Below are positions 55,464 through 64,000 of a stretch of 64,000 nucleotides of DNA, piece after piece. Below the pieces are notes generated by a model. It did no database searches. It was not told the origin of the DNA and was given only the letters and a program-made list of their open reading frames with translations. The translations under genes and the position numbers were made by a program. Positions within the stretch are counted from its first letter, which is position 1; every line of letters begins with the position of its first letter. The DNA comes from Platanthera guangdongensis (lineage: Eukaryota > Streptophyta > Magnoliopsida > Asparagales > Orchidaceae). The DNA lies in NCBI GenBank assembly GCA_039583875.1, contig CM077159.1, positions 3,142,666-3,206,665 on the forward strand, read 5' to 3'.

Positions 55464-57290
55464 CTAAGTTAAATCTTCTCCATTAATCATACCCAGTTGA
55501 TTTATAAAGAACAGATGGGTTTTCTCATCCAATGGCTTGGTGAAAATGGCTACTCTCTGTAAATTAGTAGGAATATGGATTAAGTTAATTTTCTTTTTGT
55601 CTACATTATCTCTAATGAAATGATGTCTTATTTCAATATGTTTAGTCCTAGAATGGTGAACTGGATTCTGTGGTATAATAATAGCACTTGTATTATCACA
55701 AAATAATGTTGAATTATTTAAGTTAACACCATAGTCTAAGAGTTGATTTTGTATCCATAACATCTGTGAATAGCAGCTGCCAGCAGCCATGTATTCTTCT
55801 TCTGCATTTGATGTATACACAGATGTCTGCTTTTTACAAAACCAGGAGACAAGTCTCATACCAAGGAGCTGACAAGTTCCAGAGGTACTTTTCCTCTCCA
55901 CTCTACATCCAGCATAGTCAGCATCTGAGTATCCTGTTAACTCAAACTCTGACTCTACATGATACCAGAGTCCTAGATTAGGGCAACTCTTTATATATCT
56001 CAAAATTCTTTTTAGGAAAATAAGGTGAGATTCTTTAGGGTTCACTTGGAACCTAGCACAAAGGCATGTGACAAATATTATGTCAGGTCTGCTAGCTGTT
56101 AGGTATAATAGGGATCCAATAATTGCCCTATAATTTTTCTGATCTACAGATTTCCCTGCTGCATCAGAATCCACAACAGCATTTGTAGCCATAGGGGTTT
56201 TCATCCCTGAAGAATCACCCATCCCAAACTTTTTGATAAGCACTTTAACATACTTAGCTTGGGAGAGGAAGATACCATCTAGGAGCTGCTTCACTTGGAG
56301 ACCAAGGAAGTAGGAAAGCACACCCATGCTACTCATCTCAAATTTAGAATGCATGAGATCAGCAAACCTCATGCACAATTTGAGATCAGTAAACCCAAAA
56401 ATGATGTCATCCACATATATTTGTACTAACAATATTTGGTCCTTATGATGTCTATTGAAAAGTGTTTTATCTGTGATTCCTCTTGTAAATTTATGCTCTA
56501 AAAGAAAGCTTGTTATGGTCTCATACCAAGCTCTTGGAGCTTGCTTTAATCCATAGAGAACTTTATGCAATTTAAAAATAAAGGAGGGTTGAGTTGGAGG
56601 GATAAAACCTGAAGGTTGTTCTACATAAACCTCTTCTTGAAGTACTCCATTTAGAAATACACTCTTGACATCCATTTGGTAGACCTTGAATCTCTTGTGA
56701 GCTGCATAGGCAAGGAATATCCTAATGGCCTCTAACCTTGCAATAGGGGCAAAGGTTTGGTCATAGTCAATTCCTTCCTCTTGCCTGTAGCCTTGAGCAA
56801 CAAGCCTAGCCTTATTTCTCACTATGTTGCTTTGAGCATCCAACTTGTTCCTGTAGACCCATTTGGTTCCAATAACTGGGTAGTTGTGGGGTCTTGGAAC
56901 CAAATCCCAAACTCTACATCTCTCAAACTGGTTTAGTTCCGCTTGCATTGCAATGATCCAGTGGGGATCTTGCTTAGCTTCATGGATGGTGAGAGGTTCA
57001 ATTTGAGAGAGAAAACAAGCATGCATCAAGTCTTGGTTGAATTGATGCCTTGTCTGTACACCTGCTGAAATGTCTCCAATCAATTGAGATCTGGGATGAT
57101 CTCTAAGTGTGACAAGATCAGTTGGTGGAGTTTGTTGAGCAACAGCTTTTGTAATTAATTCCTCTTGAGGAATGGTACTAGCTATCGAGGGAAGTTCAGC
57201 CACTTCCTCTTGAATTTTTTCTTCACTTTCTTCAGCAACCTGTGGAGTAGGATGGTTTGATACCTCTTGGGTAAGGTTTAGTCCATCCAT
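55464..57290 (-). CDS. Sirevirus 2 RT-RNase H (608 codons open)
   Basis: Starts with an ATG at 57290 ([10 protein letters not shown]) but really continues the polyprotein after a stop at 57303. A hydrophilic linker leads to RT (from about residue 100, [21 protein letters not shown]), with [29 protein letters not shown] and the catalytic [11 protein letters not shown]. RNase [44 protein letters not shown]. Note NAEEEYMAA where relatives have TAEAEY; one residue next to the catalytic Glu is changed. Copies RNA to DNA in virus-like particles. Length and domains are complete. Confidence 0.92.
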   Translation of the reverse strand: MDGLNLTQEVSNHPTPQVAEESEEKIQEEVAELPSIASTIPQEELITKAVAQQTPPTDLVTLRDHPRSQLIGDISAGVQTRHQFNQDLMHACFLSQIEPLTIHEAKQDPHWIIAMQAELNQFERCRVWDLVPRPHNYPVIGTKWVYRNKLDAQSNIVRNKARLVAQGYRQEEGIDYDQTFAPIARLEAIRIFLAYAAHKRFKVYQMDVKSVFLNGVLQEEVYVEQPSGFIPPTQPSFIFKLHKVLYGLKQAPRAWYETITSFLLEHKFTRGITDKTLFNRHHKDQILLVQIYVDDIIFGFTDLKLCMRFADLMHSKFEMSSMGVLSYFLGLQVKQLLDGIFLSQAKYVKVLIKKFGMGDSSGMKTPMATNAVVDSDAAGKSVDQKNYRAIIGSLLYLTASRPDIIFVTCLCARFQVNPKESHLIFLKRILRYIKSCPNLGLWYHVESEFELTGYSDADYAGCRVERKSTSGTCQLLGMRLVSWFCKKQTSVYTSNAEEEYMAAGSCYSQMLWIQNQLLDYGVNLNNSTLFCDNTSAIIIPQNPVHHSRTKHIEIRHHFIRDNVDKKKINLIHIPTNLQRVAIFTKPLDEKTHLFFINQLGMINGEDLT

Positions 57291-57302
57291 AGACTCACAC
57301 AG

Positions 57303-58223
57303 TTATGGAACCTTCAAGAAGCTATTGGTAGAAATCTCTTTCTCCTTATATGACATGTTAGCTTCATCAAAAGATACATGGACAGATTCTTCAATTTTAA
57401 GGGTGGATTTATTAAAAACCCTATAGGTCTTGCTTACTTGGGAATATCCTAGAAAAATTCCTTCTTCAGCCTTGGCCTCAAACTTTCTAATGTATCTTTT
57501 GTTATTAGTGTGAATGTAGCAAATACAACCAAAAACTTTGAAGTATGTGATTTTAGGTTTCTTCCCTTTAAGTAATTCATAGGGGGTCTTATTTTTCAGT
57601 TTATGTATAAGGCTTCTGTTCAGGACATAGTTGGCAGTATTTACAGCTTCTGCCCAAAAGGATAGAGGCATGTAAGCATCTGCCAATAATGTACCTGCAG
57701 ATTCAATGAGTGTCCTATTTTTCCTTTCAGCAACCCCATTTTGTTGGGGAGTTCTAGGAGCTGAGAAGCACTGCCTGATACCTTCCTTCTCACAGAACTC
57801 ATGCATAAGAAGAGACTCAAACTCTGTGTCATGATCACTTCTGATCAATGCAACATGAGTAGAGAACTCAATCTATATGGTCCTGAGAAAATCTGTAAGA
57901 ACCTTGAATGTATCTGACTTAGCTCTCAGAAAGGCTACCCAACTGAATCTAGAGAAGTTATCAACAATCACTAAAGTATAAGACTTTCCTCCTAGGCTTT
58001 GTACTACAATGGGTCCAAATAGATCCACATGGAGCAAATACAATATCCTAGGTGAATCACTTTTATTAATGGATTTAAAACTAGTTTTGGTTTGCTTGCC
58101 TAATTGACAAGCCCTGTATAGGCTTTCCTTCTTGTAGGGGCCAGAAGGTAAGCCTCTAACAAGGTTGTCCTTAGATAACCTAGATATATTCTTAAGGTTT
58201 ACATATCCTAGTCTTTTATGTCA
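57303..58223 (-). pseudogene. Sirevirus 2 integrase
   Basis: Begins after the TGA at 58221-58223, where sirevirus 1 has Trp. The pre-integrase CRACQLGKQ-like region and first Asp lie before a TAG at about 57873 (Gln in sirevirus 1). 57303-57848 is open with RSDHDTEFES, GVAERKNRTLIESAGT and VFGCICYIHTNNKRYIRK. It ends at a stop after LKVP. Three stops in all, most explained by single C-to-T changes. Confidence 0.88.
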
Positions 58224-58649
58224 TAACTCATTTTGATTACTAGTAACATTCAGTAAGCAGATATCAGTTGTGGCAGATATAAAATATACTAAATATATGT
58301 TGCTTTGTCTAAGTCCAATTAAAACAGTTTTGTTATTATTATCAATAATAGAATAGAAAGTAGAGTTAAAATGTACCTGATAACCTTCATCACATAATTG
58401 ACTTATGGATATAAGGTTATGTTTAAGTCCTCTTACATAAGTTACTTTCTTGAAGGTCACTGCTCCAATCTTCACTGTCCCATATCCTTCTGATTGACCA
58501 CTGTTGGAATCTCCAAAAATCACTTTAGGTCCTAGCTTGGGCTTGTAATTGGATAGATTGCCCTTGCTGCCTGTCATGTGTTTGGAGCAACCACTGTCCA
58601 AGTACCATGTCTGACTTACCCTTGGACAGCTCTTCACCTGTACCTGCAA
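58221..58649 (-). pseudogene. Sirevirus 2 protease
   Basis: WYLDSGCSKHMTGSK with the DSG triad, VIFGDSNSGQSEGYG and LKHNLISISQLCDEG. It reads into the integrase start up to the TGA at 58221. Confidence 0.87.
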
Positions 58650-58682
58650 GGAAAAACAAAATTCAATTGTTCTTGACCCAGG

Positions 58683-60775
58683 TTACCTTGGGTCCTTTAT
58701 TTTCTTGAAAAGTAAAGCAGGTTGTGATTTATACCCTAAGGGGTGATATATCCTAGGTGGAATTACCCAATCAGCTACTGGATTAAATGTCTTATTAATA
58801 GGTTTAAAATTTCTGTAAGAGAAATGATTTAGGTTTGGTCTTTCTGGGTTCGAAGAATTGTTGTAAGTTCGTCGACCAGAGTTCGACGAATAGGGATAAG
58901 ATCGTCGATCTCTGCTCAGAGAATGATAATAGTCATTTTCTGTGCCCCAAGTTCGTCGACCTCTACTCGACGAACCATACACAGTTCGTCGATCGCAGTT
59001 AGACGAATTGTTATATCTGAAGTTTGCGTTCAGCGTTCGTCGATCTGGGTTCGACGAACTGGCTACATTTCGTCGATCTGAGTTCGACGAATGCTGCTGA
59101 ACTTTGTTTTTATTTGCTGTTTTCAGATTTCTGTTTCTCTTGTCTATGGGTCTAGGATTGTTTTCTGACATTGGTTTGTCTATTAACTTTTCTTTTCCCT
59201 TTGCAGATATAAACTTGATGGGGGTTGAAAGAATATTTTTCTTAACTATGGGGGGGGGGGGGGGTAAGCTTGATGAAGCACCCAAGCCCAGCTTTCCATT
59301 TAATCTGGCATTCACTGTGCTTGTGATGTCCATCAGCTTGAGGCTTCTCCCATTGAGAGATTGCTCAAGTTGCCTGGCCTCACATAATTCAGATTTTAGT
59401 TTAATTATTTGTTCATTAGCTAAGGTTAATTGGGCTGTTAGCTTTATGTTTTCTGAATTTACAGATTTAAGACTTCCTAGTCTTTCTCTAAGAGTTTTTA
59501 TTTCCTTTTCTGAGTTGATTAAGTCTAAGCACATATATTTGAATTCAGCTTTAAATAAATCAGAACTAAAGTCAAAGCTAGAAATAACCTGATCTGCCTC
59601 TGAGTCTGAGGCAGCTTCTTCTTCTGATTCTTTTTCTGATCCAGAACAGCTTCTGGAGGCATCAATTGCCATTAGGCACACCTCCTTGGATCTTGCTTCT
59701 TCCTCTTCTTCACTTGAACTGGAGGAAGATGTTTCTTCTTCTGTATCACTCCAAGTCTCAGCAACAAATCCCTTGTCCTTCTTTTTATATTTGCTGGAGG
59801 AGGGTCTGCTGCTATGCTTTCTCCTTGAATCCTTTTCTCTTCTCTAATCTTTCTTCTGATTTTCTGGACATTCTGAGATGTAATGTTCAGGCTTTCTGCA
59901 ACCAAAGCACACAACCTCCTTGGTTGGTTTCTTGTCATACTTGGGCTTATCATCCTGTCTGGATGATTTCCTTCTGAAGTCCTTCCTTGCCATCTTGTAG
60001 AACATTTTGGCAAAGAGGCTCATGAGCTCTTCATTTGAAGTGGATGTCTCACTTTCTTCAGATGCTTTGAAGGCTATGCTGTGCTCCTTTCTAACTGGAG
60101 TTGTTGCCTTCTGTTCTGCTACTTCTCTGGATTTTATCAACTGCTCATAGGACTTCAATTTGCCTAACAGAGACTCATTTGATATCTCATTGAGGCTTCT
60201 GGCGTCTTTAATTGGCCAGATTCTGGAATCCCAAGAGCTAGGGAAACACATCAGAATCTTATCATTCACCTCTGTCAAGGTGATGTCCTTATCCAGGGTT
60301 TTGAGCTCATTGATGATTGTGCTCAGCCTGTTGTACATTTCTGCCACTGATTCATTCTCATCCTTTTTAAAGTTCTCATACAGGGATATGAGATTGGATC
60401 TTCTGTATTTTCTTTCATCTGCAGAGCCAGGTACCATTTGGTTAAGGGAATCTCAAATGGCTTTGGCTGAGGTGCACTCAGCCACTTTCTGGAATATGTC
60501 ATCTGACATAGTCTGGGCTAAGATATTCATTGCCTTAGCATCTGCCATCTTGGCTTTCTTGTAGGCTTCATTGTTCTCTGGAGGAGGAACTGCAGTCATG
60601 TTTGTTGAAGTGCTTGTAGAAGCTGTAGGTGCTGGAGGTACACCTGTCAAGATAACAGAAAAAATATCCTCATCAATAGAATTCATGTATAACCTGATTC
60701 TTGCCTTCCAGATGACAAACTTGTTAAGGTTCACACTAGAGGTCTGATGCTTGCATAGTCTTTGTTTTGGGCCAT
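58683..60775 (-). pseudogene. Sirevirus 2 gag
   Basis: The ATG at 60775 (MAQNKDYASIRP) is followed by a one-base frame change. Capsid 60453-60734 ends at TGA (60453-60455), which is Trp in sirevirus 1. 59844-60437 has CFPSSWDSRIWP and the knuckle CFGCRKPEHYISEC. 58683-59681 holds the acidic region, a coiled-coil-like part (CLDLINSEKEIKTLRERL) and a C-terminal region of SSNSDRR, SSNPDRRT, SSNCDRRT and similar repeats, ending before VADWVIPPRIYHPLGYKSQP. A G15 run lies at 59250-59264. Confidence 0.85.
58850..59100. repeat. Hairpin word array inside gag of sirevirus 2
   Basis: Five or more TTCGTCGA...TCGACGAA pairs. The stem arms translate as SSN and DRR on the minus strand, so each hairpin adds an in-frame peptide block. 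Confidence 0.85.
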
Positions 60776-60893
60776 ATCTTGTGAAGAAATAAATCTAATA
60801 ACAAAAGCAAACAAGCAGATCTAACAAAAGAGATCTTTGTGGTTCAGGTGTTAGCATGTGCAACCACTAAAGTGTGGTATTTTAACCAACCTC

Positions 60894-60905
60894 CCTCTGA
60901 TACCA
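60894..60905 (-). promoter_or_regulatory. Primer binding site of sirevirus 2
   Basis: TGGTATCAGAGG on the minus strand, one base from the tRNA-Met match, two bases after the 5' LTR. Confidence 0.88.
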
Positions 60906-60907
60906 AT

Positions 60908-62810
60908 TGAAAGTGCAGGTTAGATCTGTGATACTCTAGAGGGGGTGAATAGAGTATTGTTCTCACTAAAAACTTTTTACAACTTTTGTTATATTCCTAA
61001 GTGAACAGGGAAGCAAACAAAATAAATAAACACAGCAACCTAAATAATCACAGAACAACACAGCACATCACAGCCAAAACAAAAGGAAGGGCAATCAGAC
61101 GACACAAGAATTTTATAGTGGTTCCTCAACCTGGGTACATCCACTCTTCTTCCACCCTGGTAGGAATCCACTCAGGTTTTTGATCAGGTGCCTGACACCA
61201 ATGAGCTTTTGTTCAGGTGCTCAAAAACCAAATCTCAAGTCTTTTGGAAGGAGACTTGCAACCAGAATAATTTTGAAGGGATTTAAAACCCTGTACAGGA
61301 ATTGGAAGTAAAGGAGATGGTGTCTTCTCTGTCAACAATCAGAGAGAAGACTTGTGGATTGATTGTAGCAGCTTTTGCTCCGCCTGAGATCTTGAATTAA
61401 TCAGGAATGCTGGAGCACTGCTTCAGGGTGATAGGTCTTCAAAGACATAGAATGCCTCGACTAGAAATACTTCAGGAACTTCTTTAACAGATGAAGATTT
61501 GTTGTCCTTTGAAGTTGTCCTGTAGAGTTGAAGGAAGAAGGAAGAATTTTGACAGAATTTGATTGTTCTTCTTCTCCTTGAAAATGTTTTCTGGTCAGGC
61601 TGGTTGCAGGAGAACTTTTGATTTCAGTTGATTGTTCTTCTGTGCAATCTGAGAGTGTCTGTCTGATTGTCTGTATTGCTTGCTGTTCTGTGTGTCTGTA
61701 TGACTGACTGTGTTGATGCTTTCTTTTTTTTCTGTCACTTTTTTGACTGACTGAGAACATTCAAAATTTGAATGAATGAGCAGTATTGGCAGTCGGCCTT
61801 GGAAGGAAGCGGCAATCAATGATTTCCCCAACTGTCCCATGGAAAAATGGCATGTAATCGTCCATAGTCAATGCGCGTTCTAACGGTAACATTCCGAGAA
61901 GATCTGGCATTAATAACTTTGGAATCATCGCCAAGAAACGGGACGGGAAACTTGAAGATGACCTAGTCTGGATTCGTCGAACGGAGAACACAATTCGTCG
62001 AGCTGAGATTGAGTTCGTCGAGCTGAGCTTGAGTTCGTCGAGCGGAGCTTGAGTTTGTCGAGCTGAGCTTGAGAGAGTTCGTCGACCAGACAATCTTCAT
62101 TCGTCGAACAGACAATCTTCATTCGTCGAGCTGAGATAATTGTAAGACAATATTCGTCGAACTGAGGTCCAAATTCGTCGAGCGAAGAAAGATTGTGAAC
62201 TTAGCCAAATATTCTACATCGGCTGATATCCAGTGTCGACTGATATCCTGGTGTCGACACAAATCTTCTGGTGTCGACATTAAATGGTCTGGTGTCGACA
62301 CATGCCCTAAGTGTCGACACAAATACTTTGAGTTCAGAAATCGTCGAGTAGAGTATTGCATTCGTTGACTTGAGAGGCTGACTTCGTCGACCTGATAAGC
62401 TGAGAACTTGAGATCCAAGTTCGTCGAGCTTAGAATCTAATTCGTCGACCAAAGCTTGAAGCTGGACTTAGAAAAATTTTGAAGTTGTCTTGACTTTGGC
62501 TTCATGTAGAACCTGAGTCTTCGTCGAACAGAGAACCAAGATCATCGAGCTCAGCACCAAGAAATGTCTCCCGATCGTCGAGCGCAGAACACCTTTCATC
62601 AAGCTGAGTTCGACGAACGTCGAACTCATTTTACTTAGTCTAGAAAACTTCTAAATCTAGAGTCTCTGAAGGTCTTGTTGATAGCTGGTCCATCTGGAGT
62701 TGAACATAAGGACTTGGCCTAGACTCTAGGACACAACTTGACCCTGGCTGTACATGAGGGGTCACATCCTAAGTCAGTGAACCTAGCCCAAATCAACTAG
62801 GGATCCAACA
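60908..62810 (-). repeat. 5' LTR of sirevirus 2
   Basis: 1903 bp. Highly similar to 50128-52058, with small indels such as the loss of one GTGTCGAC unit near 62232. Array of TCGTCGA words at 61974-62620. Confidence 0.93.
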
Positions 62811-63081
62811 CATGATTGTAGCAATTTTTGTGTACTCTGATATTAAAGAAATGTTGTAGCTTCTTATTATTATTATACTTGTTTGGACTTATTAACTTGT
62901 GTGGATTGTGACTTATATATATTGTTTATGTTGGGTTGGCATGGATGATAATGGTGTTAGCCGGCAGGATATGCCTCTTGTAGTATCGGTCGACCTGTGT
63001 GTCGTCATTACCACAAGGCGGCTGTTCTGGGCATAAGACTCCCCTCAGCCGTGTCTTGTGTTCCGGGAGGAGGGTCTTACA

Positions 63082-63313
63082 AATGGTATCGGAGAGAGGT
63101 TTCAATCCTCCGACCTTTGGGCCTGACACCATGTAGAATGAAAGGCTCAGGCGCCACATTTAAGGTCTGGTACCACGTAGACCACATGAGCTCATATGAG
63201 TGTATGAACAGTAACTCTTCAAATATTTAACTTAAGGTGTAAGATTATTTCTTAAAATAATTAGTAATTATTATAATTTTTCTAAATTATTGTTATACAT
63301 ATGTTTTCATGAG
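63082..63313. other. Unassigned region after possible gypsy PBS
   Basis: No coding similarity is seen. It becomes AT-rich toward the alternating-palindrome repeat. Confidence 0.3.
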
Positions 63314-64000
63314 AAGTGTTCAACATTAAAGTTGTAGATCTCGACGAGATGTACAACTTTCATGTCGAACACTTTTTTATTTGAAGCAATTTAGACCCTC
63401 GATTTGGCCCCGGAAAAAAGTCATGTCGAACATATGTACGGACGATCGGGATCGGCGTGACTTTTTTCGGGGGCCAAATCGGGGTTTTAAACGACATCAT
63501 ATTAAAAAATGTTGACCATGAAAGTTGTATATCTTGACGGGATCTACAACTTTCATGTTGAACACTATTTGATTTGAAGCCGTTTAGACCCCCGATTTGA
63601 CCCAGGAAAAGTCGTGCCAAAAATCTGTACGAACGCCCGGGATCGACGTGACCTTTTTCGGGGGCCAAATCGTGGGATTAAACTGCATCATATTAAAAAA
63701 ATGATCAACATGAATGTTGTAGATCTCGACGAGATCTTCAACTTTCATGTTGAACACTTTTTGATTTGATGCATTTTAGACCCCCCCCCCCCCCGATTTA
63801 GGTCCCGAAAAAAATAATGTCGAAAATCTGTATGGACCACTCGTTTCGTGCGCGTCTTTTTTCGGGCCCAAATTGGAGGCCTAAACGACTTAAAATCAAA
63901 AACTGGTCAACATGAAAGTTGTAGATATCCAGAAAAATAAATATTCATCAATAATTCCAGGAAAATTACTGGAGGCCTCGTTATAATTCTAGAAAAATAA
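63314..64000. repeat. Alternating-palindrome repeat, copy 2 (reaches window end)
   Basis: About 3.5 units of roughly 196 bp. AACTTTCATGTTG-type palindromes are centred near 63344, 63540, 63730 and 63915, and CCGAAAAA/TTTTTCGG-type palindromes between them. The last 450 bp are the inverse of 33317-33767. A C14 run lies at 63781-63794. Confidence 0.88.

Larger units (their letters stand above)
50128..62810 (-). mobile_element. Sirevirus-like Ty1/copia element 2 (12.7 kb)
   Basis: Bounded by a perfect 5-bp TSD CATGA (50123-50127, 62811-62815). LTRs are 50128-52058 (1931 bp) and 60908-62810 (1903 bp); PBS 60894-60905; polypurine tract 52059-52072. Same gene order as sirevirus 1 and clearly the same family, but a different subfamily by LTR and protein divergence. 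RT-RNase H and most of the third ORF are open; gag, protease and integrase carry single stops. Confidence 0.95.
49958..63081 (+). mobile_element. Possible gypsy LTR split by sirevirus 2
   Basis: 62816-63081 ends GGGTCTTACA and is followed by AATGGTATCGGAGAG, which looks like a gypsy 5' LTR end plus a primer binding site (63084-63095, two mismatches to the tRNA-Met type). If the LTR starts with TGTAATA at 49958, it would be about 435 bp without the sirevirus. No gag-pol follows within the window. Tentative. Confidence 0.3.

Overview
The window is a broken ribosomal DNA locus of a flowering plant, heavily invaded by retrotransposons. No ordinary host protein gene is visible. The plant call rests on near-complete 18S/ITS/5.8S/ITS2/26S sequence, plant L1 LINEs with RNase H domains, Ty1/copia and Ty3/gypsy chromovirus elements, and sirevirus-like copia elements with an extra 3' ORF. 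The start of ITS1 and parts of ITS2 remind me of orchid ITS; that is inference from memory and not a placement.

Layout. 1-2457: 5' part of a minus-strand copia element with an uninterrupted gag-protease frame and a long repeat-filled leader. 2461-14611: head-to-tail LINE pile-up (a LINE tail, a 5'-truncated LINE, then a long LINE). The long LINE is split by a 5.4 kb copia element (7898-13288, TSD ATTAA, 433-bp LTRs). 14612-16141: minus-strand 18S, interrupted by a short LINE copy (14788-15029). 16142-16599: external spacer forming the centre of a head-to-head 18S palindrome. 16600-17711: first 1112 nt of an 18S on the plus strand. 17712-28271: inserts in that 18S, namely a minus-strand LINE (to about 24201), a 5'-truncated Ty3/gypsy chromovirus with its 3' LTR, and a small sirevirus integrase scrap. 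28272-33079: the rest of the rDNA unit (18S 3' part, ITS1, 5.8S, ITS2, 26S). 33317-33767: a repeat made of alternating palindromes. 33768-33980 plus 46521-47403: another minus-strand 18S, split by sirevirus 1 (33981-46520). 47404-49047: spacer/IGS with subrepeats. 50128-62810: sirevirus 2 (TSD CATGA) inside a possible gypsy LTR. 63314-64000: the alternating-palindrome repeat again, inverted relative to 33317-33767.

The most interesting signal is that all five LINE 3' ends in the rDNA context stop at the same place: TTCAA joined to GGAACCCAAAAACTTT (one base varies in one copy), which is the antisense strand of 18S after nt 1112. They come from at least two distinct 3'-end types and have no poly(A) tail. 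This suggests plant L1-clade, APE-endonuclease LINEs specific for an 18S rDNA site, analogous in behaviour to animal R elements.

A second signal is a short palindromic word (TTCGTCGA / TCGACGAA). It is scattered through the U3 of both sirevirus LTR pairs, the gag reading frame (where it encodes SSN-x-DRR), the gap before the third ORF, and the leader of an unrelated copia element.

Nearly all coding regions are damaged. The unbroken reading frames are the partial copia gag-protease frame (1-1494), the RT-RNase H of the middle copia (8338-10260), and in sirevirus 2 the RT-RNase H (55464-57290) and most of the third ORF (52814-55063).
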